From Sporopachydermia quercuum (lineage: Eukaryota; Ascomycota; Sporopachydermiomycetes; Sporopachydermiales; Sporopachydermiaceae), in NCBI GenBank assembly GCA_001599295.1, contig BCGN01000004.1, positions 1,839,617 through 1,903,616 on the forward strand: DNA of 64,000 nt. The letters are read 5' to 3'. Both the position numbers and the translations under genes were made by a program. Of the stretch, positions 11,244-26,620 are shown piece after piece. The first letter of the stretch is position 1, and each line of letters starts with the position of its first letter. Under the pieces are notes generated by a model, which was given only the letters and a program-made list of their open reading frames with translations, ran no database searches and was not told where the DNA came from.

Positions 11244-13620
11244 ATGCTTTCACAAAGGGTTACAAAGGTTAAATGACGGGAATAGGAGAATAAGAGTAGA
11301 TCAAGTTTTTGGATATTCATGTCAGTATGTATGTTCATCATATCAAATGAGTTATGTATCTTTTGTATTATTTCAGCCAAGTTTTCATAAAGGGTGCTCC
11401 AATTTCATAATAGTAAAATAGCATTGTAGTAATATGATATTAATGTCCGATCGATAGTTGGGTTTGTAGAGAGTACTGTGTCACGGGAGTTTTCCGACAT
11501 AACCTCGTANTATGTCAGAAACCCTAGCTCATTCCAGGACATTCTTATGACTTGTAGGGACGTCTCGAGATATTTTCAATCAATTCTTAGAGTTACAGTT
11601 TAGTTTAAAATCTTAAATTCAAGCGGCATCAATCTGCCACTTGCAATACAAACAACAAATAAGAGTATCGAAGTTAATTTTACTGAGAAGATCGTTCGGG
11701 ATGATGCCAAAGCTCCACAGGCAGTAAACTCGCTTTAAGGAACAGGACAATTAGATCATAGCGCATCTGTTGGAGGGAAGGGTTAATAAATGGTAAATGG
11801 GAAATGCTAGATGAAAGAAAAATAAGGATTAACTCGGGTTAAGAAGAGTTCCAGGAACTCTTTTGGAGAAACGAGGATATGATATGGCCGTTTGCTTGTA
11901 TTTGTTACAAAATTGAATGGAAGGCATGGCATGGTGAACATAATATAAGGGCCCCTACCATGCCAATCAGTTCCAGTATCCAAATGATATCTGATATGAG
12001 ATGCACTAACCAGAGAGGTTCACTTACATGAAATACTGGATTATTTATGAATAGAAAGAATCCAATTGATTGATTGAAACTTTTCCAGAGATTAGTCTAG
12101 CCAATATCGTAGTTTATTGTGAACAATCTATCAGTCAAATCTCTGAGTTCGATTATTGACCTATTTAGGACCTATTTAGGACACGCCAACAAAACATAAT
12201 TGACTCCCAAAACTTTTAATCATTCCTCTTCACTTTTCTGTATATCATTAGTTTTCTCGTGGAGCTGTTATTTCAATCAATTGTTTACTCCAGTTCCTGA
12301 AAAACATGACATGTAAGTCTTGAAAGTTTCGCTACTTGAAACACGTAGCATCCTAAACTTAGCGTGAGCTTACTTGATCCTATTGGACGGATTAAGTAGA
12401 ATCTAGTCTCGGATAAATTTGATTTCAGAGCGATCGCTAATCTTGCCTTGAACTGGTTATCTAGAGGAATGTTGAAACTATAGAATCTTCTATATTCAGA
12501 ATATTTACATACAATCAAATACTTTACATAAAGCGAATTCTCTTTAATTATCAATCCATTCAATTTGATTTAACTATGCGAAGTGTCTTACAAGAGAACA
12601 ACCGAGAAGCCGAATCGGCTGAGATATAGCTCAGAACGGGTTTTGAAGTCATAGCAAATTATGACGAAATAAGACTAGTGTCAGGAACATCAGCGAGATA
12701 ACACCAGACCCTCAGATTTAGTTACGAGACTCATGGTCACCCTCAGTATGAACGGTTATCAGGAAGTACTTAACAAAGTACTGATTTCAGATGTCACCTT
12801 ATCAATGGCAGTTTAGTTATCTCTAACTTGCTTTACAATCATCTTGAAAGGGTTAACATATGTAGCATTTGCCTGTCACGAGAAAGCATAACTATTAAAC
12901 GCTTTTGATATATGGTACTAGATTTAATAAAGAGTGTTACATCAAGCTGAAGTATCAAGAACATACACGTACAGCAGTACAGCAGTAGCCATTGTGCCTT
13001 AAGGATGTCACACCAGACCCTCTCTATCTAATAAGGGACAAAGACCCTCGCTATGTACCCACGAATTTTATCCCTCACACTACCAAAACTGCCCCTCAAA
13101 AATGTTTTCATCCTGAACTGAGATACCTTTTCCAGACAATCTCATAGAATTTTTGCTGGCCGTTGCTTCTTTTCTTCTTTTCACTGTTTGGCATCAACAT
13201 CAAATTGTTACATCACGGTAGAAAATATTTTCAACGCAGAACACCTTAGTCTCGTCATACTCAACGGCTTGCAATTATAATTTTCCATCATTTACAAAGT
13301 CTTGTCTTTTCAACATAACATATCATCCCTCTCTAGAGTAAAATATCAATCAGACCACAACAGTTGACTTTCAATACAAGCTAACAGAAGCAAACTCAAC
13401 GTATTTTGAGCTAATCGGATTTGCAGCAGATCTTGACCCTTTTGGAATTGAGTTNGCGGGTTAACAATAACATAATCACAAGCACAGAAACACTCCCAAA
13501 AGTAAAGCAGCAGAACAAGCGTATAGTCACCACTGACTGATTCTTGATCTTCCAGTTAAATTTTGTTCTAACAACTTCTCAACTCTAGTAATTGGAAGCT
13601 ATCTTATCACAACATAAACA
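11244..13620. promoter_or_regulatory. Long upstream region of the STP gene
   Basis: 2.4 kb without a recognisable gene. An unsupported 92-codon minus-strand frame lies at 12285-12563. The block ACACCAGACCCTC occurs twice (about 12701 and 13009). A small direct repeat of GACCTATTTAG is found near 12158-12179. The last 400 bases are A/C-rich, as expected for a long leader. The length would suit a heavily regulated transcription-factor promoter. Confidence 0.5.
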
Positions 13621-15843
13621 ATGACAAGCACATCAACAATACCTCCCCAAAGGGTGAGCCCAGAGAGAAGTACTACGAGTATATTGACGTCATTGTTCTC
13701 CTTCATGACATCTTGGATTACCATCAGCTCTAGTCCTGTTCTTCAAGCATGGTCTCATGTCTTTAGTACTTCACCACTGGTTCAGTTTGTAGTAGGATTG
13801 TTACCGAGCTTCAGAACGGCCCCTTCCATCCAACCGAAGTCAACGCGTTCAGAAGAACACCAACAAGGATCACCAGAGTTTCAGCAATCACACCCAACAG
13901 AGACAACTTCATTGAGAACAAGTATAATAGATCCTGTGAAGAGAATGTCAATAACAGCTCAGAGACAAAATCCAACTGGGCTNTTCCCTTCAATATTTAT
14001 TGATGCGACCCTCAATAGTTGTAAAAAGACTCAAGGCCAACCTGTGTCTTGTGGGACACATGAGAATCTATCTTTGTTTCCATCAACCAACAGTAATGGT
14101 AGCGTGACATGGAATATTTCTGATGAAATGATTTATAATGTGGAAAAGAATGAATTCGAATTTGTGGAACCCAGTGATGTCCGTACATTGTCGTCAGATT
14201 CTTTCCGTACCCCAATAGTGTTTAAGGAGGACATATTTTCTCTTGCCAATTACTCATCAAACAGCGAGACAAACTCTCATCCTACAAGGGTTGTTCGTCA
14301 CAAGCTAAATGCAAATTATTCCAGTAATCCATACTCTTCAGACTCGGCTCATGGCGTGTCAATAGTATCCAATATGTCTAGTAAGCAAGATTCTTATCAT
14401 ACGCGTAACGATGCGAAGGACACAACAANAATGCTGTTTGGAGCCGTTGGTTCTTTCAACTTTGAAGGGTTGTCAGAATCTGACATTCTCAAAACATTAC
14501 AGGCTGACACACTAGGGTCTGAGCCATCAAGCTCCAAAGCTGGCTCTACGGGTTCTTTCAGCTCTTTAAACGACGAATCTGTTGTCACTACTTCAACTAT
14601 GTCATCNTTATCACCAGAGAGCTCGTCAGGTGCTGACCAAAGTCAATATGACNATAGCTCCAACGTCAATGACTTCAATATGAAGCTTGAGGATACACCA
14701 GAAAAGTTATGGAATGAATCCATTGCTGCCTTTCAATTCGATGAATTTAATGAACCTGGAAACATTTCTCCCGATAATTACGCATCAGCTTTCACACCTT
14801 TATCCACAACATCTACATCATCAGTTAAAAGTAATAGCAGTTCTCAGAATGAATCTAACATATATACCGAAATGATAGGGTCCTCAACGGATGGTTCTAA
14901 TCCACGACCTAATCACATCAACAATAAAGGCCTAGCTAGTCCATCAACCCCTGCATATAAGAATACGTACAATTCTGGTTCTCCTTTTGGTGATAGCTCA
15001 ACACAATCAAAAACAACTCCTAAACAAATGCTTTCTCCATCTACAACAGACAGTGAACTAGAAAGCCATCCAAATTATCCTCATACATGCGAATACTGTG
15101 GCCAGAGATTCCGTATCAAGGGTTACCTCACGCGGCACATCAAGAAGCATGCTTCTACAAAGGCTTTTAACTGTCCTTTCTTCGACAGTAATTCTAAATC
15201 ACCTTGTCATCAACACGGTGGATTTTCACGCCGTGACACGTACAAGACGCATTTGAAATCGAGACATTTTCTTTACCCACCAGGAACAAGAAGCGTNAAT
15301 CGTTCTGGAGTCCCTGGTCAGTGTGCTCATTGTAAGAAGGAGTTTGAGTCTAATGAAGATTGGGTCGAAAAGCATATCCAAACTGGTGAATGTTCTGCTA
15401 TCCAACAGAAAAAGCTATTGGATCANCGCAGGAAACAGCGTCAAGAATGTGCGGCTCATATCGCAAGCATAAACAGTGAAGTCAGTGCCAATAACTCTAG
15501 GTCTAATGGCAATGTTGACATGACATCATTTGCTGGTATCAATCAGCAGTCTGTCTATTCCGTGGGCCCTCTTGATGGTAGATTCAATTTGCAACCGGCA
15601 GGCAATATGAACATGTATTATGGCAGTGATCCTGCTGGTATTGCTCTCCCAGTTCCTGTTGCTGTTCCCGTACCTGTTGGAGTCAGTATGCCAGTGCCAG
15701 CAGGATTACCAATGATGAATGGAATGGTTGCACAACCANCAGAGGGAATGTATTATCCAGGAATGCAAAATGTGCATGCAGGGCCTGTTTATGACGAGAT
15801 GTATACAGGTACTGATAATCCTGGATATGCTAATTTCTGCTGA
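13621..15843 (+). CDS. STP1: C2H2 zinc-finger transcription factor, Stp1/Stp2 family
   Basis: In yeasts, Stp1/Stp2 are made as latent cytoplasmic factors. The plasma-membrane SPS amino-acid sensor triggers N-terminal cleavage, and the shortened protein induces amino-acid permease genes. Here 740 residues, longer than S. cerevisiae Stp1. The zinc-finger block (about 487-600) has the family's distinctive pattern: CEYCGQRFRIKGYLTRHIKK, then CPFF..CHQHGGFSRRDTYKTHLKSRH, then CAHCKKEFESNEDWVEKHI. An N-terminal hydrophobic stretch (about 20-65, SLFSFMTSWITI and VQFVVGLLPSF) is where the latency region would be. The rest is Ser/Thr/Asn-rich, with a Pro/Val repeat (VPVAVPVPVGVSMPVP) near the C-terminus. 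Several N bases leave undefined residues. Stp1, Stp2 and Stp4 cannot be separated by eye. Confidence 0.88.
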   Translation: MTSTSTIPPQRVSPERSTTSILTSLFSFMTSWITISSSPVLQAWSHVFSTSPLVQFVVGLLPSFRTAPSIQPKSTRSEEHQQGSPEFQQSHPTETTSLRTSIIDPVKRMSITAQRQNPTGXFPSIFIDATLNSCKKTQGQPVSCGTHENLSLFPSTNSNGSVTWNISDEMIYNVEKNEFEFVEPSDVRTLSSDSFRTPIVFKEDIFSLANYSSNSETNSHPTRVVRHKLNANYSSNPYSSDSAHGVSIVSNMSSKQDSYHTRNDAKDTTXMLFGAVGSFNFEGLSESDILKTLQADTLGSEPSSSKAGSTGSFSSLNDESVVTTSTMSXLSPESSSGADQSQYDXSSNVNDFNMKLEDTPEKLWNESIAAFQFDEFNEPGNISPDNYASAFTPLSTTSTSSVKSNSSSQNESNIYTEMIGSSTDGSNPRPNHINNKGLASPSTPAYKNTYNSGSPFGDSSTQSKTTPKQMLSPSTTDSELESHPNYPHTCEYCGQRFRIKGYLTRHIKKHASTKAFNCPFFDSNSKSPCHQHGGFSRRDTYKTHLKSRHFLYPPGTRSXNRSGVPGQCAHCKKEFESNEDWVEKHIQTGECSAIQQKKLLDXRRKQRQECAAHIASINSEVSANNSRSNGNVDMTSFAGINQQSVYSVGPLDGRFNLQPAGNMNMYYGSDPAGIALPVPVAVPVPVGVSMPVPAGLPMMNGMVAQPXEGMYYPGMQNVHAGPVYDEMYTGTDNPGYANFC

Positions 15844-17327
15844 ATAAGTTATACTTAACAGCAGTTTGGATAGTTGGATTAGTACGTCAATTGTTTTTTG
15901 AAACCGAGTGAATGTACAGTATCAGCTTGAACTCGGCTTAGTGATTAATGGTCTGGATAAAATTGATGGATTGTGTATAATAAAATGGTTTGGGTTGTGG
16001 TCAATTATGGGTAGTTATGATAGGGTTCAATTATTGTTTATAGAANCATAATCTTTTTGAACAAGGGAAGTGGAGTCAAATCAAACAGTGATTTGTTTGT
16101 TTGATATACGAATCCGATGGGTTTAATGTATTTGTAGTTTGTTGTATCAGAGAAAGCTGAATAAGAGGAAAAGAATCATATNGTGATGATTTTGATAGTC
16201 TAACCATCATTGTTATGATAACTTTTATCAGTTGCTTATTCTGCTGCTAATATTTCTTTGATAAATCGTTTAGTTTTTCTCTTCCTTTAATTTCTTTGGA
16301 AGCGATTCCATCATTGGTTATTTATTTATATTATTTATGTATTCTACTGTTAATTTTCTAATACGCAATTGCGAACGTTTAAATTTTGGAGCTTTTTTTG
16401 TTTGTAGGATATTCTTTTACATATCTAAAGCTTAGTGTTGGCTCGTGAGACAGAATAAACATCTCAAAACAATGGAAGTAATGAAATCGGAACAATATGA
16501 AAGATAACGACAATGCTTTGATTTTAATAGATAAGTCATCTATCTCATTGCTCTATCGGCCTGCTTTGTATTGAATTCGTCCAAGCAAAGGGGCAGAATC
16601 CATANTCCAATATGGGATGAGCATAGCGTAATTGTATATTGGAGGATTGGATAGATTTCGGAAAACATGTCCGCTATTATCTCTAAAATATTGTGCATAG
16701 TAAGTAAATAGTCAACCAATGGACAGTAAGCTTTATTGGTTGACAAGGATAACAATGATAATACCGTTAGCGATACAAAAAAAAATTTATACTTGTTGGA
16801 TGGTCTCTTTCTCAGGCTTTTAATGATTTTGATATGTTCATTCGCCGTCGTCTGAAAGTAAAATCTAGAGTAGAGAAGTGGTCGTAATCTTTCGGATAAC
16901 CTTTAACATTGATAGTTTCCGAAATTTGCACGTGATATATATAAATTTCTGTTTTCATTGAACTGACAGAATCAATTAGAAGATCCGAAAGCCATGCGGA
17001 GCAATCAATGACACTGCCGCTTAAACCAATCGAAAGGTTGACATTCATTCTCTGTTTTCCCTTATGTTTCGTTCCAATACTGAAGCAATCGTTTCATTTG
17101 AATCATGTCTCAAGGAGGTTTGGTTTCCCATTCCTAAACTCTGGAGTAAAACTTTAAACCATTAATATTCACCGTAAAATTACANTGAACCTCAAACGAC
17201 TTTCCTATATTATTATATACTATTATTTCCACAAGCAATCACTTACTTTTAATCACAACTTATCACATATTATTAATTATCTACTACAACATTATTGTCC
17301 AAATATCCATTACAGACAAGACAAGAA
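15844..17327. other. Convergent intergenic region between STP and ERG11
   Basis: 1.5 kb holding the 3' ends of two converging genes. Frames at 16540-16755 and 16812-17048 (minus) have no recognisable domain. AT-rich, with no clear repeat or RNA gene. Confidence 0.6.
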
Positions 17328-20949
<3,622 letters not shown>

Positions 20950-23829
20950 CTATAGCAAATCTATCTCGTCGCCATTCTGACTATGACTAAATGAATTGGA
21001 AACGTTTGCTTCCATAGCATCGTCCTTTTCCTCCATTATATTGCGTTCTATTTTCTCCAAGCTCGTTTGATCTTTCTTAATAAACTCTGTCAGTCCTTCG
21101 GTTAAATTCCCTTCTTCACCACTAGTACTTTTACACCAAGCCATTTTATCTGCGTAGAAAACCAAGATGTCATCATGATACTCAAGCTTTGTTTCATGCA
21201 ATACAGCTTCAATTGCAAACTCACAACTTCTTTCAACATAATCGAAATAAGGACTTGATTCGTTGCCCGAATAAAATATCTCAAACCATTCAAATTGGTC
21301 TTCCCATTCATTATTACTATCGTCATCATTATCACTACTACTATTCAAAACCTCTAGTTCCAGCAACTTCTCCTCTTTCTGTTTCAGCCTGCGATATATA
21401 ATCCTTCTATCACCAAATACAACTCCTGCTAACACATATTCCTTGAGTTCTTCAGGCAATAGACTAGAAACGGATTCATCGTTGATATCAGTATCTTTTA
21501 GTTTACGTTTGGTACTTTCCCAGTTTAATAATTCTTCCCTAACCGCAGTTTTCTTATTGTTCAGCTGATTCAACACATTCTCAATATCATTTCTAGCAGC
21601 AATTGACTTTCTTATCTCCCCATCTCCTTGTTCAGAATCAGTTTGATGTTTTACAACGCTATCAAGATAATGCAATGTTCTTTCCAACACCTTATTAATC
21701 GGTTTACCTTTAACTGTTGATAGATCAAGCAACTGTTTATTCAACATAACTCTCTTTCGATCAAACGACTCATTACAATTCTTTAAAGCTTTAACAACAG
21801 GTAGAAAACTCTCTTTATACCTTTGAGGATAAAACCTTTTCGGTAGTAACAAAGAAATTCTGGCATGATTATCATCTGAAGTCAAAGAAAAGCATATAAC
21901 ATCAGCTATTTGCTTCAAAAACGTTTCCCCAATTCCAGAACTCCAAATCATCCCATCTAATGTTGCTTTAAGAGTTGGCTTTTTATCTTCAGCATCAATT
22001 GGAAAAACAAGTACCCTATCATTTCTTGTTTCACCCATTGATGATCCAGCTGCAGAAGCGAAAGCTGATACCAATGCTTTTAATTTGGGATCGCCGTTGG
22101 TGTTAACAGAATAGCCATCACTTTCCTCATCGCTTTCTAGCTTTTTGTTCAACTCTAATATTGAAATAACAGCTTCAAGGTAGACATGAAATGGTGATAA
22201 AGAATTCTCTTCTATAGGTAAGTTTCCTACCGTTTGTACTTGTTGTTTAGATTTTATATAGCCATTGATTAGAATAACCAATGTGGAAAATGATCTTTGG
22301 CTTTTTCCATCAAGAAATGCAAATATTCTCTGTAGCTCCAGCAGAAACTGGCCGTTTATTCCAACAGATTTGTCCGTTGTTGCCGATGTGCCGTTCAGTA
22401 TACATTCATCCTCGTCAAAGATAACCATATCTTCTTCGTAGCCTCTCCACCAGTAAGGATTGAATCCGTAGTTGTTGAAATGATGGATATCCAGAACAAT
22501 GTCTCTTATCAATGGAATTGAATGTAAGATCATTAGAGAGCCAGCTAGTTGGGGAATTGCTTTGTTCGGTAGTAGAATTGGAGGCCTAGAAAAGGAAGAT
22601 GTTGTGTTAGATTGTGTCCTGACAAGAGTTAAGGAATACATATGTTAAAGAAGTAATGATGCTAACTGTTACAGGATCGAGTTAGGTGTCAATTAATAAT
22701 GGCATCTTTAGTGCGAAGCGGCCAATTAGGCCATTGATCGCTATTCCAGATCCTTAAATGAAGACTTCAATCCCGCTCCGCTAGATAGCTCAAGAAGAAC
22801 ATTATTGCTATACTCAGATCGACTGATTTGAATTCGTTGAAATTTTATATTAAACTCCCATACGCTTTTCCCAATTCTCCTCTCTCTCTTAAACAGTTCT
22901 CTGCGTCAAATTCTACTTACTCCGATAATTTTCTAATCCAAGACTCACTACTTTCTAGAATTGAATGATTTTCTTCAGATTTCTTGAGAAAATGAAATAA
23001 ACTCTCTGCTGTCACATATTCAACCATTTCCTCATTTCTTTCATCGTATTCGCTGGGTACTGAGTGAGGCACATTTATCTCCAATGATATTTTATAATCA
23101 CTACTATAATCATCATGACCAATATTGTAGTGACTGTGATTGTGATGAGTATCTGATGCTTTATGGTGATCATTGTTATGGATATGAATATCATAAGCAC
23201 TATCTGATGGTATTGCATTTTCTCCTAAAGAAACTAGATTAGTAGTGCTTTGTTCTTCNGATGTAGCTTCTGACTGACCATTTTCATCACCAACCATTCG
23301 TTCTTTCACATTAATATAATTATTGGGATTTTGGCTGTATGCATTAGAATCACTGGGTTGATCTGATTGATTGTCGTTAGAATATGAATTGGGAATCAAC
23401 AAAAACCTGTTGAGCAGCTTTGGAAGTAGATTGAATTTGCAAAAGTAGATTCAATTTCATAATCATAGACATACCATACTGACGCTAAGAGACTGTTAGT
23501 TAATGCTAACTAGGATAAAGTGTACATTCAAATCCAGTCAAATATGTACAACAAGACAGTTAAGACATATACAATACAAGACAACATACATCTGGTTCGG
23601 GACCACTCAAAATGTACTCAATTGCTGCTGATACATCATTTTTACAGACCTGAATTGTTAGTATGAGACAATATTCATATTCATCAATAACTTACAAAAA
23701 TTGAAACAAACAAGTTCCCCAGGGTGAGCCCTCCTCTCGTTTACTTACTTTCAATGCAACTTCTGCTTGTTCTTTGGTAAACCCCATCGATAGTATCGCT
23801 TGGATTCTTGACTCCATGTGTTGTGACAT
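20950..23829 (-). CDS. RUP1: UBA-domain protein, Rup1 type (Rsp5/Ubp2 regulator)
   Basis: In S. cerevisiae, Rup1 bridges the Rsp5 ubiquitin ligase and the Ubp2 deubiquitinase. Exon 1 (23829 to about 23749) encodes MSQHMESRIQAILSMGFTKE and the first half of a UBA domain. Exon 2 (about 23649-23590) completes it with VCKNDVSAAIEYILSGPEPD. Between them lie a GTAAGT donor and a TACTAAC branch. A Ser/His/Asp-rich acidic region follows (23402-22917). A later intron (GTAAGT donor near 22918, CTAAC branch, TTTTCTAG acceptor) joins WIRKLSE to PPILLPNKAIPQL in the large exon ending at 20950. That exon holds the conserved body (LIRDIVLDIHHFNNYGFNPYWWRG), coiled-coil-like stretches and an acidic C-terminus. 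The junction(s) between 23590 and 23402 could not be settled. Confidence 0.82.
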
Positions 23830-24687
23830 TATAGAATGGTTCAATTGTATCCAATAGACACCCACTATGTAGTTCGAGCTGCTGTATCTTTCACTGGTTC
23901 ATCACCTGGTTGATCGCTTTCCTTTACGTTTCAGTAAATAAAGGAGATGGCTGATTGTTAGATTGGGTTGCTTATTGTCAGGCGAATTGATTAACATAAA
24001 ATTCACATGTTTCGGGAAGTCTGATTGTTAGTTTCATTGTTAGGTTAGTCAGTAATGGTAAGAGTTGCCCCCTGGTATTGCCGTTAGGAAAATTGAGAAG
24101 CTTACTACTTTGGGTATTTTTGAANTGATAAGGATTTTTCTAAGAAATAATAGAAAAAACTGAGAAAATATGAAGAATCGAATTGAATAACTGAATAACT
24201 ATGAGAATTGTAAGATTATTAGCCATCCCAGTAGGTAAAAGCCATATCTTAGTTACAGGATTCTTANTTTAGAAGTGTTTATAGTGTTGAGAAATTCCTC
24301 ACTATGGTCTAGAAGAGTCTATTCATTGATTGCCGTAGCAAGTTTACTTTTATTCTACTTCAAATTGATATCTTGGTACTATATTATGACCATGGAATAT
24401 GATATCAAATTATGCTGGGTAATTGCTTCATATATACATTTTGATAGAAAGTGTATTACATAATCAAATGAACCTTTCCATCAATATGCCTCGATGCTTA
24501 TTGGATCTTTCTCTAACAAAGGAAAGTCATTAATAGTACTACAGCTGAATATATCCCCGCTTTGCCATAATCTATACATTATCCATTCACTGCCAATCCA
24601 AACTGTAGTAAAAACGTTTCCAGTGCCAATACGACCATTATTTGTGCCTTTCTCAGCTTTTAATTGTGCTTCTGTCCTANCATTACN
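23830..24687. promoter_or_regulatory. RUP1 promoter and RMT2 3' flank
   Basis: 860 bases between two minus-strand genes. The right part contains a 69-codon minus-strand frame (24481-24687) that continues directly from the RMT2 stop (see findings). Plus-strand frames here have no recognisable domain. No repeat or RNA gene is seen. Confidence 0.5.
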
Positions 24688-25974
24688 CTAAACATCAAAT
24701 TTGACAACTGGTTGATAATAGACTGGACACTTCCAATAACTCTGTTTCACACCATCCCAGACTTCATTTTCAACTTTCCAAACACTATCAGGAACATTAT
24801 ATAGTATAAACTCAGTCTTTAATCCATAATCTGCCAAATCTAGCTCCACAACTTTCTTGTAGACATCNTATGTAATTTGTCTATCAGCGCCAAGTCCATT
24901 GAAAAATGAAAATGTACCTTCAGGTTTCAATAGTCCAACAATCAAGTCAAATAAATCTAGCATATCTTCATACTTTTCACTGAAAGTGTCATAATAAATT
25001 CCATCGAAATATTCACCTTTCAGCAATAGTCCTGGTAATGTATCTTGCCATCTACCTTCCAATATTGTAACGTTCTCTTTTTCGTACCAACCATCTTCTT
25101 TCATCTTCTTCAAAACGTCAGGATGTGCTTCACAAATGATATGCGATTTCGGATTCATTTCCTGAATGAATGAATCAATTATCCCCAGTCCAAATCCAAT
25201 GTTAATTATGCTAGCATTACTGGGGTCGTTGTCTTCTACTGACGAAAATAATGATTCTTCCCCCAATTTCATAATATCTGTCTCCCAATCCATCATCACA
25301 CCATCTTTATGTTCTTTGGTAAGCAATCTACCATCCTCATACTGCAATTCTGTTTTTAAGTAAGTTTCCTGATTATGACTTGCATCAGACGTATTTCGAG
25401 CATTATCTTGTCCTTCCGATGATATGTTATCCACAATGAGGTTCTTTTCTTGTTCTGATGCATCNTGAATCTCTTCTTTTGATATACTTATTAGTTCATT
25501 CTCATCCTTGTCTTCATCAGCTGTTCCAAGCTCTTCTATATCTTCTATGATCTCAATAGTATTATTTTCAACTTTTCTCAATAGCAGTTCTGCTCTAACT
25601 CCAGCAGCAACAAATTTCTCATAGATCAATCTATCAAGCTTCCTTCTATTACATATACATCCCGGAGTTTCTAAATTTTTATCTAGTAATGCCCAACCTG
25701 CACCCCATTCAAATAAAACATCAATTAGCTTCAAAGCAACTTCCAATTCTTCCTTTTCTTGTTGTTCTCCATCCGCATCTTGTCGAGATGGGAATGTTTC
25801 CATTAAAATATGAAGACCTGTTGATCCATCATATCCTTCGTTTGATGTATCTTCAACATCTTCAATTGTAGTGGTAGGAGATTCCCCTTTTTTCAGTAGC
25901 TGACGTAACTTATCGATTCTGTCACTTTTGAAGTTTCCTGTCTCATACTTGAATAAATCCAATAGTTCACTCAT
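24688..25974 (-). CDS. RMT2: Protein arginine N5(delta)-methyltransferase 2
   Basis: SAM-dependent enzyme that methylates the delta nitrogen of an arginine in ribosomal protein L12. About 428 residues from the preferred start MSELLDLFKYETG at 25974. The frame is open 21 codons further up, but that stretch lacks family similarity. The N-terminal ankyrin-like region contains GSTGLHILMETF and WGAGWALLDKNLETPG. An acidic linker (about 150-190) follows, then the methyltransferase fold with motif I NIGFGLGIIDSFIQ, CEAHPDVLKKMKEDGW and the Rmt2/GAMT-like LEGRWQDTL...FDGIYYDTFSE. It ends normally at VVKFDV. Several N bases fall in the gene. It lies upstream of RUP1 on the same strand, with an independent promoter likely. 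Confidence 0.94.
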   Translation of the reverse strand: MSELLDLFKYETGNFKSDRIDKLRQLLKKGESPTTTIEDVEDTSNEGYDGSTGLHILMETFPSRQDADGEQQEKEELEVALKLIDVLFEWGAGWALLDKNLETPGCICNRRKLDRLIYEKFVAAGVRAELLLRKVENNTIEIIEDIEELGTADEDKDENELISISKEEIXDASEQEKNLIVDNISSEGQDNARNTSDASHNQETYLKTELQYEDGRLLTKEHKDGVMMDWETDIMKLGEESLFSSVEDNDPSNASIINIGFGLGIIDSFIQEMNPKSHIICEAHPDVLKKMKEDGWYEKENVTILEGRWQDTLPGLLLKGEYFDGIYYDTFSEKYEDMLDLFDLIVGLLKPEGTFSFFNGLGADRQITXDVYKKVVELDLADYGLKTEFILYNVPDSVWKVENEVWDGVKQSYWKCPVYYQPVVKFDV

Positions 25975-26224
25975 AATGGATGAAGATGGATAACTGAACA
26001 CAACACTTGACGTATACCCAATGATCAAGTAGTACAAACCTTGAGAAAAAGAACAATCAATAGGATCGGTTCAATGCCAAACTAAATGCTTTTTTAAAAT
26101 AAAGAAAAGTATAAAGAAATCCATTGTATAATAGCATAAACTACTACAGAATGAATAAGAAAAAATAATCTTCAGAAGATAATGAAAAATAAAAAAATTA
26201 TGAAAAAATCATATAAAAAAGTAA

Positions 26225-26296
26225 TTCCGATGCGGGGAGTCGAACCCCGGTTTGCCCGGTGAAAGCGGACCGTGCTAGCCGTTACACTACATCGGA
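26225..26296 (-). tRNA. tRNA-Glu (UUC)
   Basis: 72 nt without an intron. The 7-bp acceptor stem TCCGATG/CATCGGA is perfect. The anticodon loop is CTTTCAC, anticodon UUC, on a GTCCG/CGGGC stem with one G-U pair. The T arm is CGGGG-TTCGACT-CCCCG and supplies the B box; the D arm includes AGTGTAACGGCTA. The discriminator base is A. A T6 run just downstream on the minus strand is the polymerase III terminator. Confidence 0.97.
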
Positions 26297-26365
26297 TTCT
26301 GTAATAATGTGTTAGTGTCTGATCATACATCATTCAGTAAAATAAAATGAATTTTAAGAAAAATT

Positions 26366-26578
26366 GAAGAATTGTATTAGAATTCTTACTCTTTTTCCTT
26401 CTTCTCCTTCCTTTTCTTATTAATTAGAAAGAGAAGAATGAGAGTAAATAATCAGCGAAGTAAATAGTATATATATATAAAAGGTACAAATAGAAATATA
26501 GATAGATGTGAAATGCCAATGTGTCACGTGAAAGGTCACGTGGTTTAGTAATAAGTAATGCATAGCTGGTTGTTACAA
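26366..26578. repeat. Diverged duplication, copy 1
   Basis: Aligns by eye, with gaps, to 26621-26809. Shared landmarks in order are GAAGAATTGTATTA, a T/C-rich stretch, ATTAGAAAGA, AATAATC, TGTCACGTG...GGTC, ATAAGT and TGTTACAA. It carries two CACGTG palindromes (26525-26530 and 26537-26542). It lies 70 bp from the tRNA-Glu gene. There are no clear terminal repeats or target-site duplications, so calling it a mobile-element remnant would be speculation. Confidence 0.6.
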
Positions 26579-26620
26579 ATAATTTTTTGCCTAATAGTAT
26601 ATAATGCAGTAAATAACAAT

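Noticed and set aside
12285-12563. 92-codon minus-strand frame
   Set aside because: No recognisable domain and no sign of selection visible in one sequence.
16540-17048. Two minus-strand frames of 71 and 78 codons
   Set aside because: No domain; located in a convergent spacer with ordinary composition.
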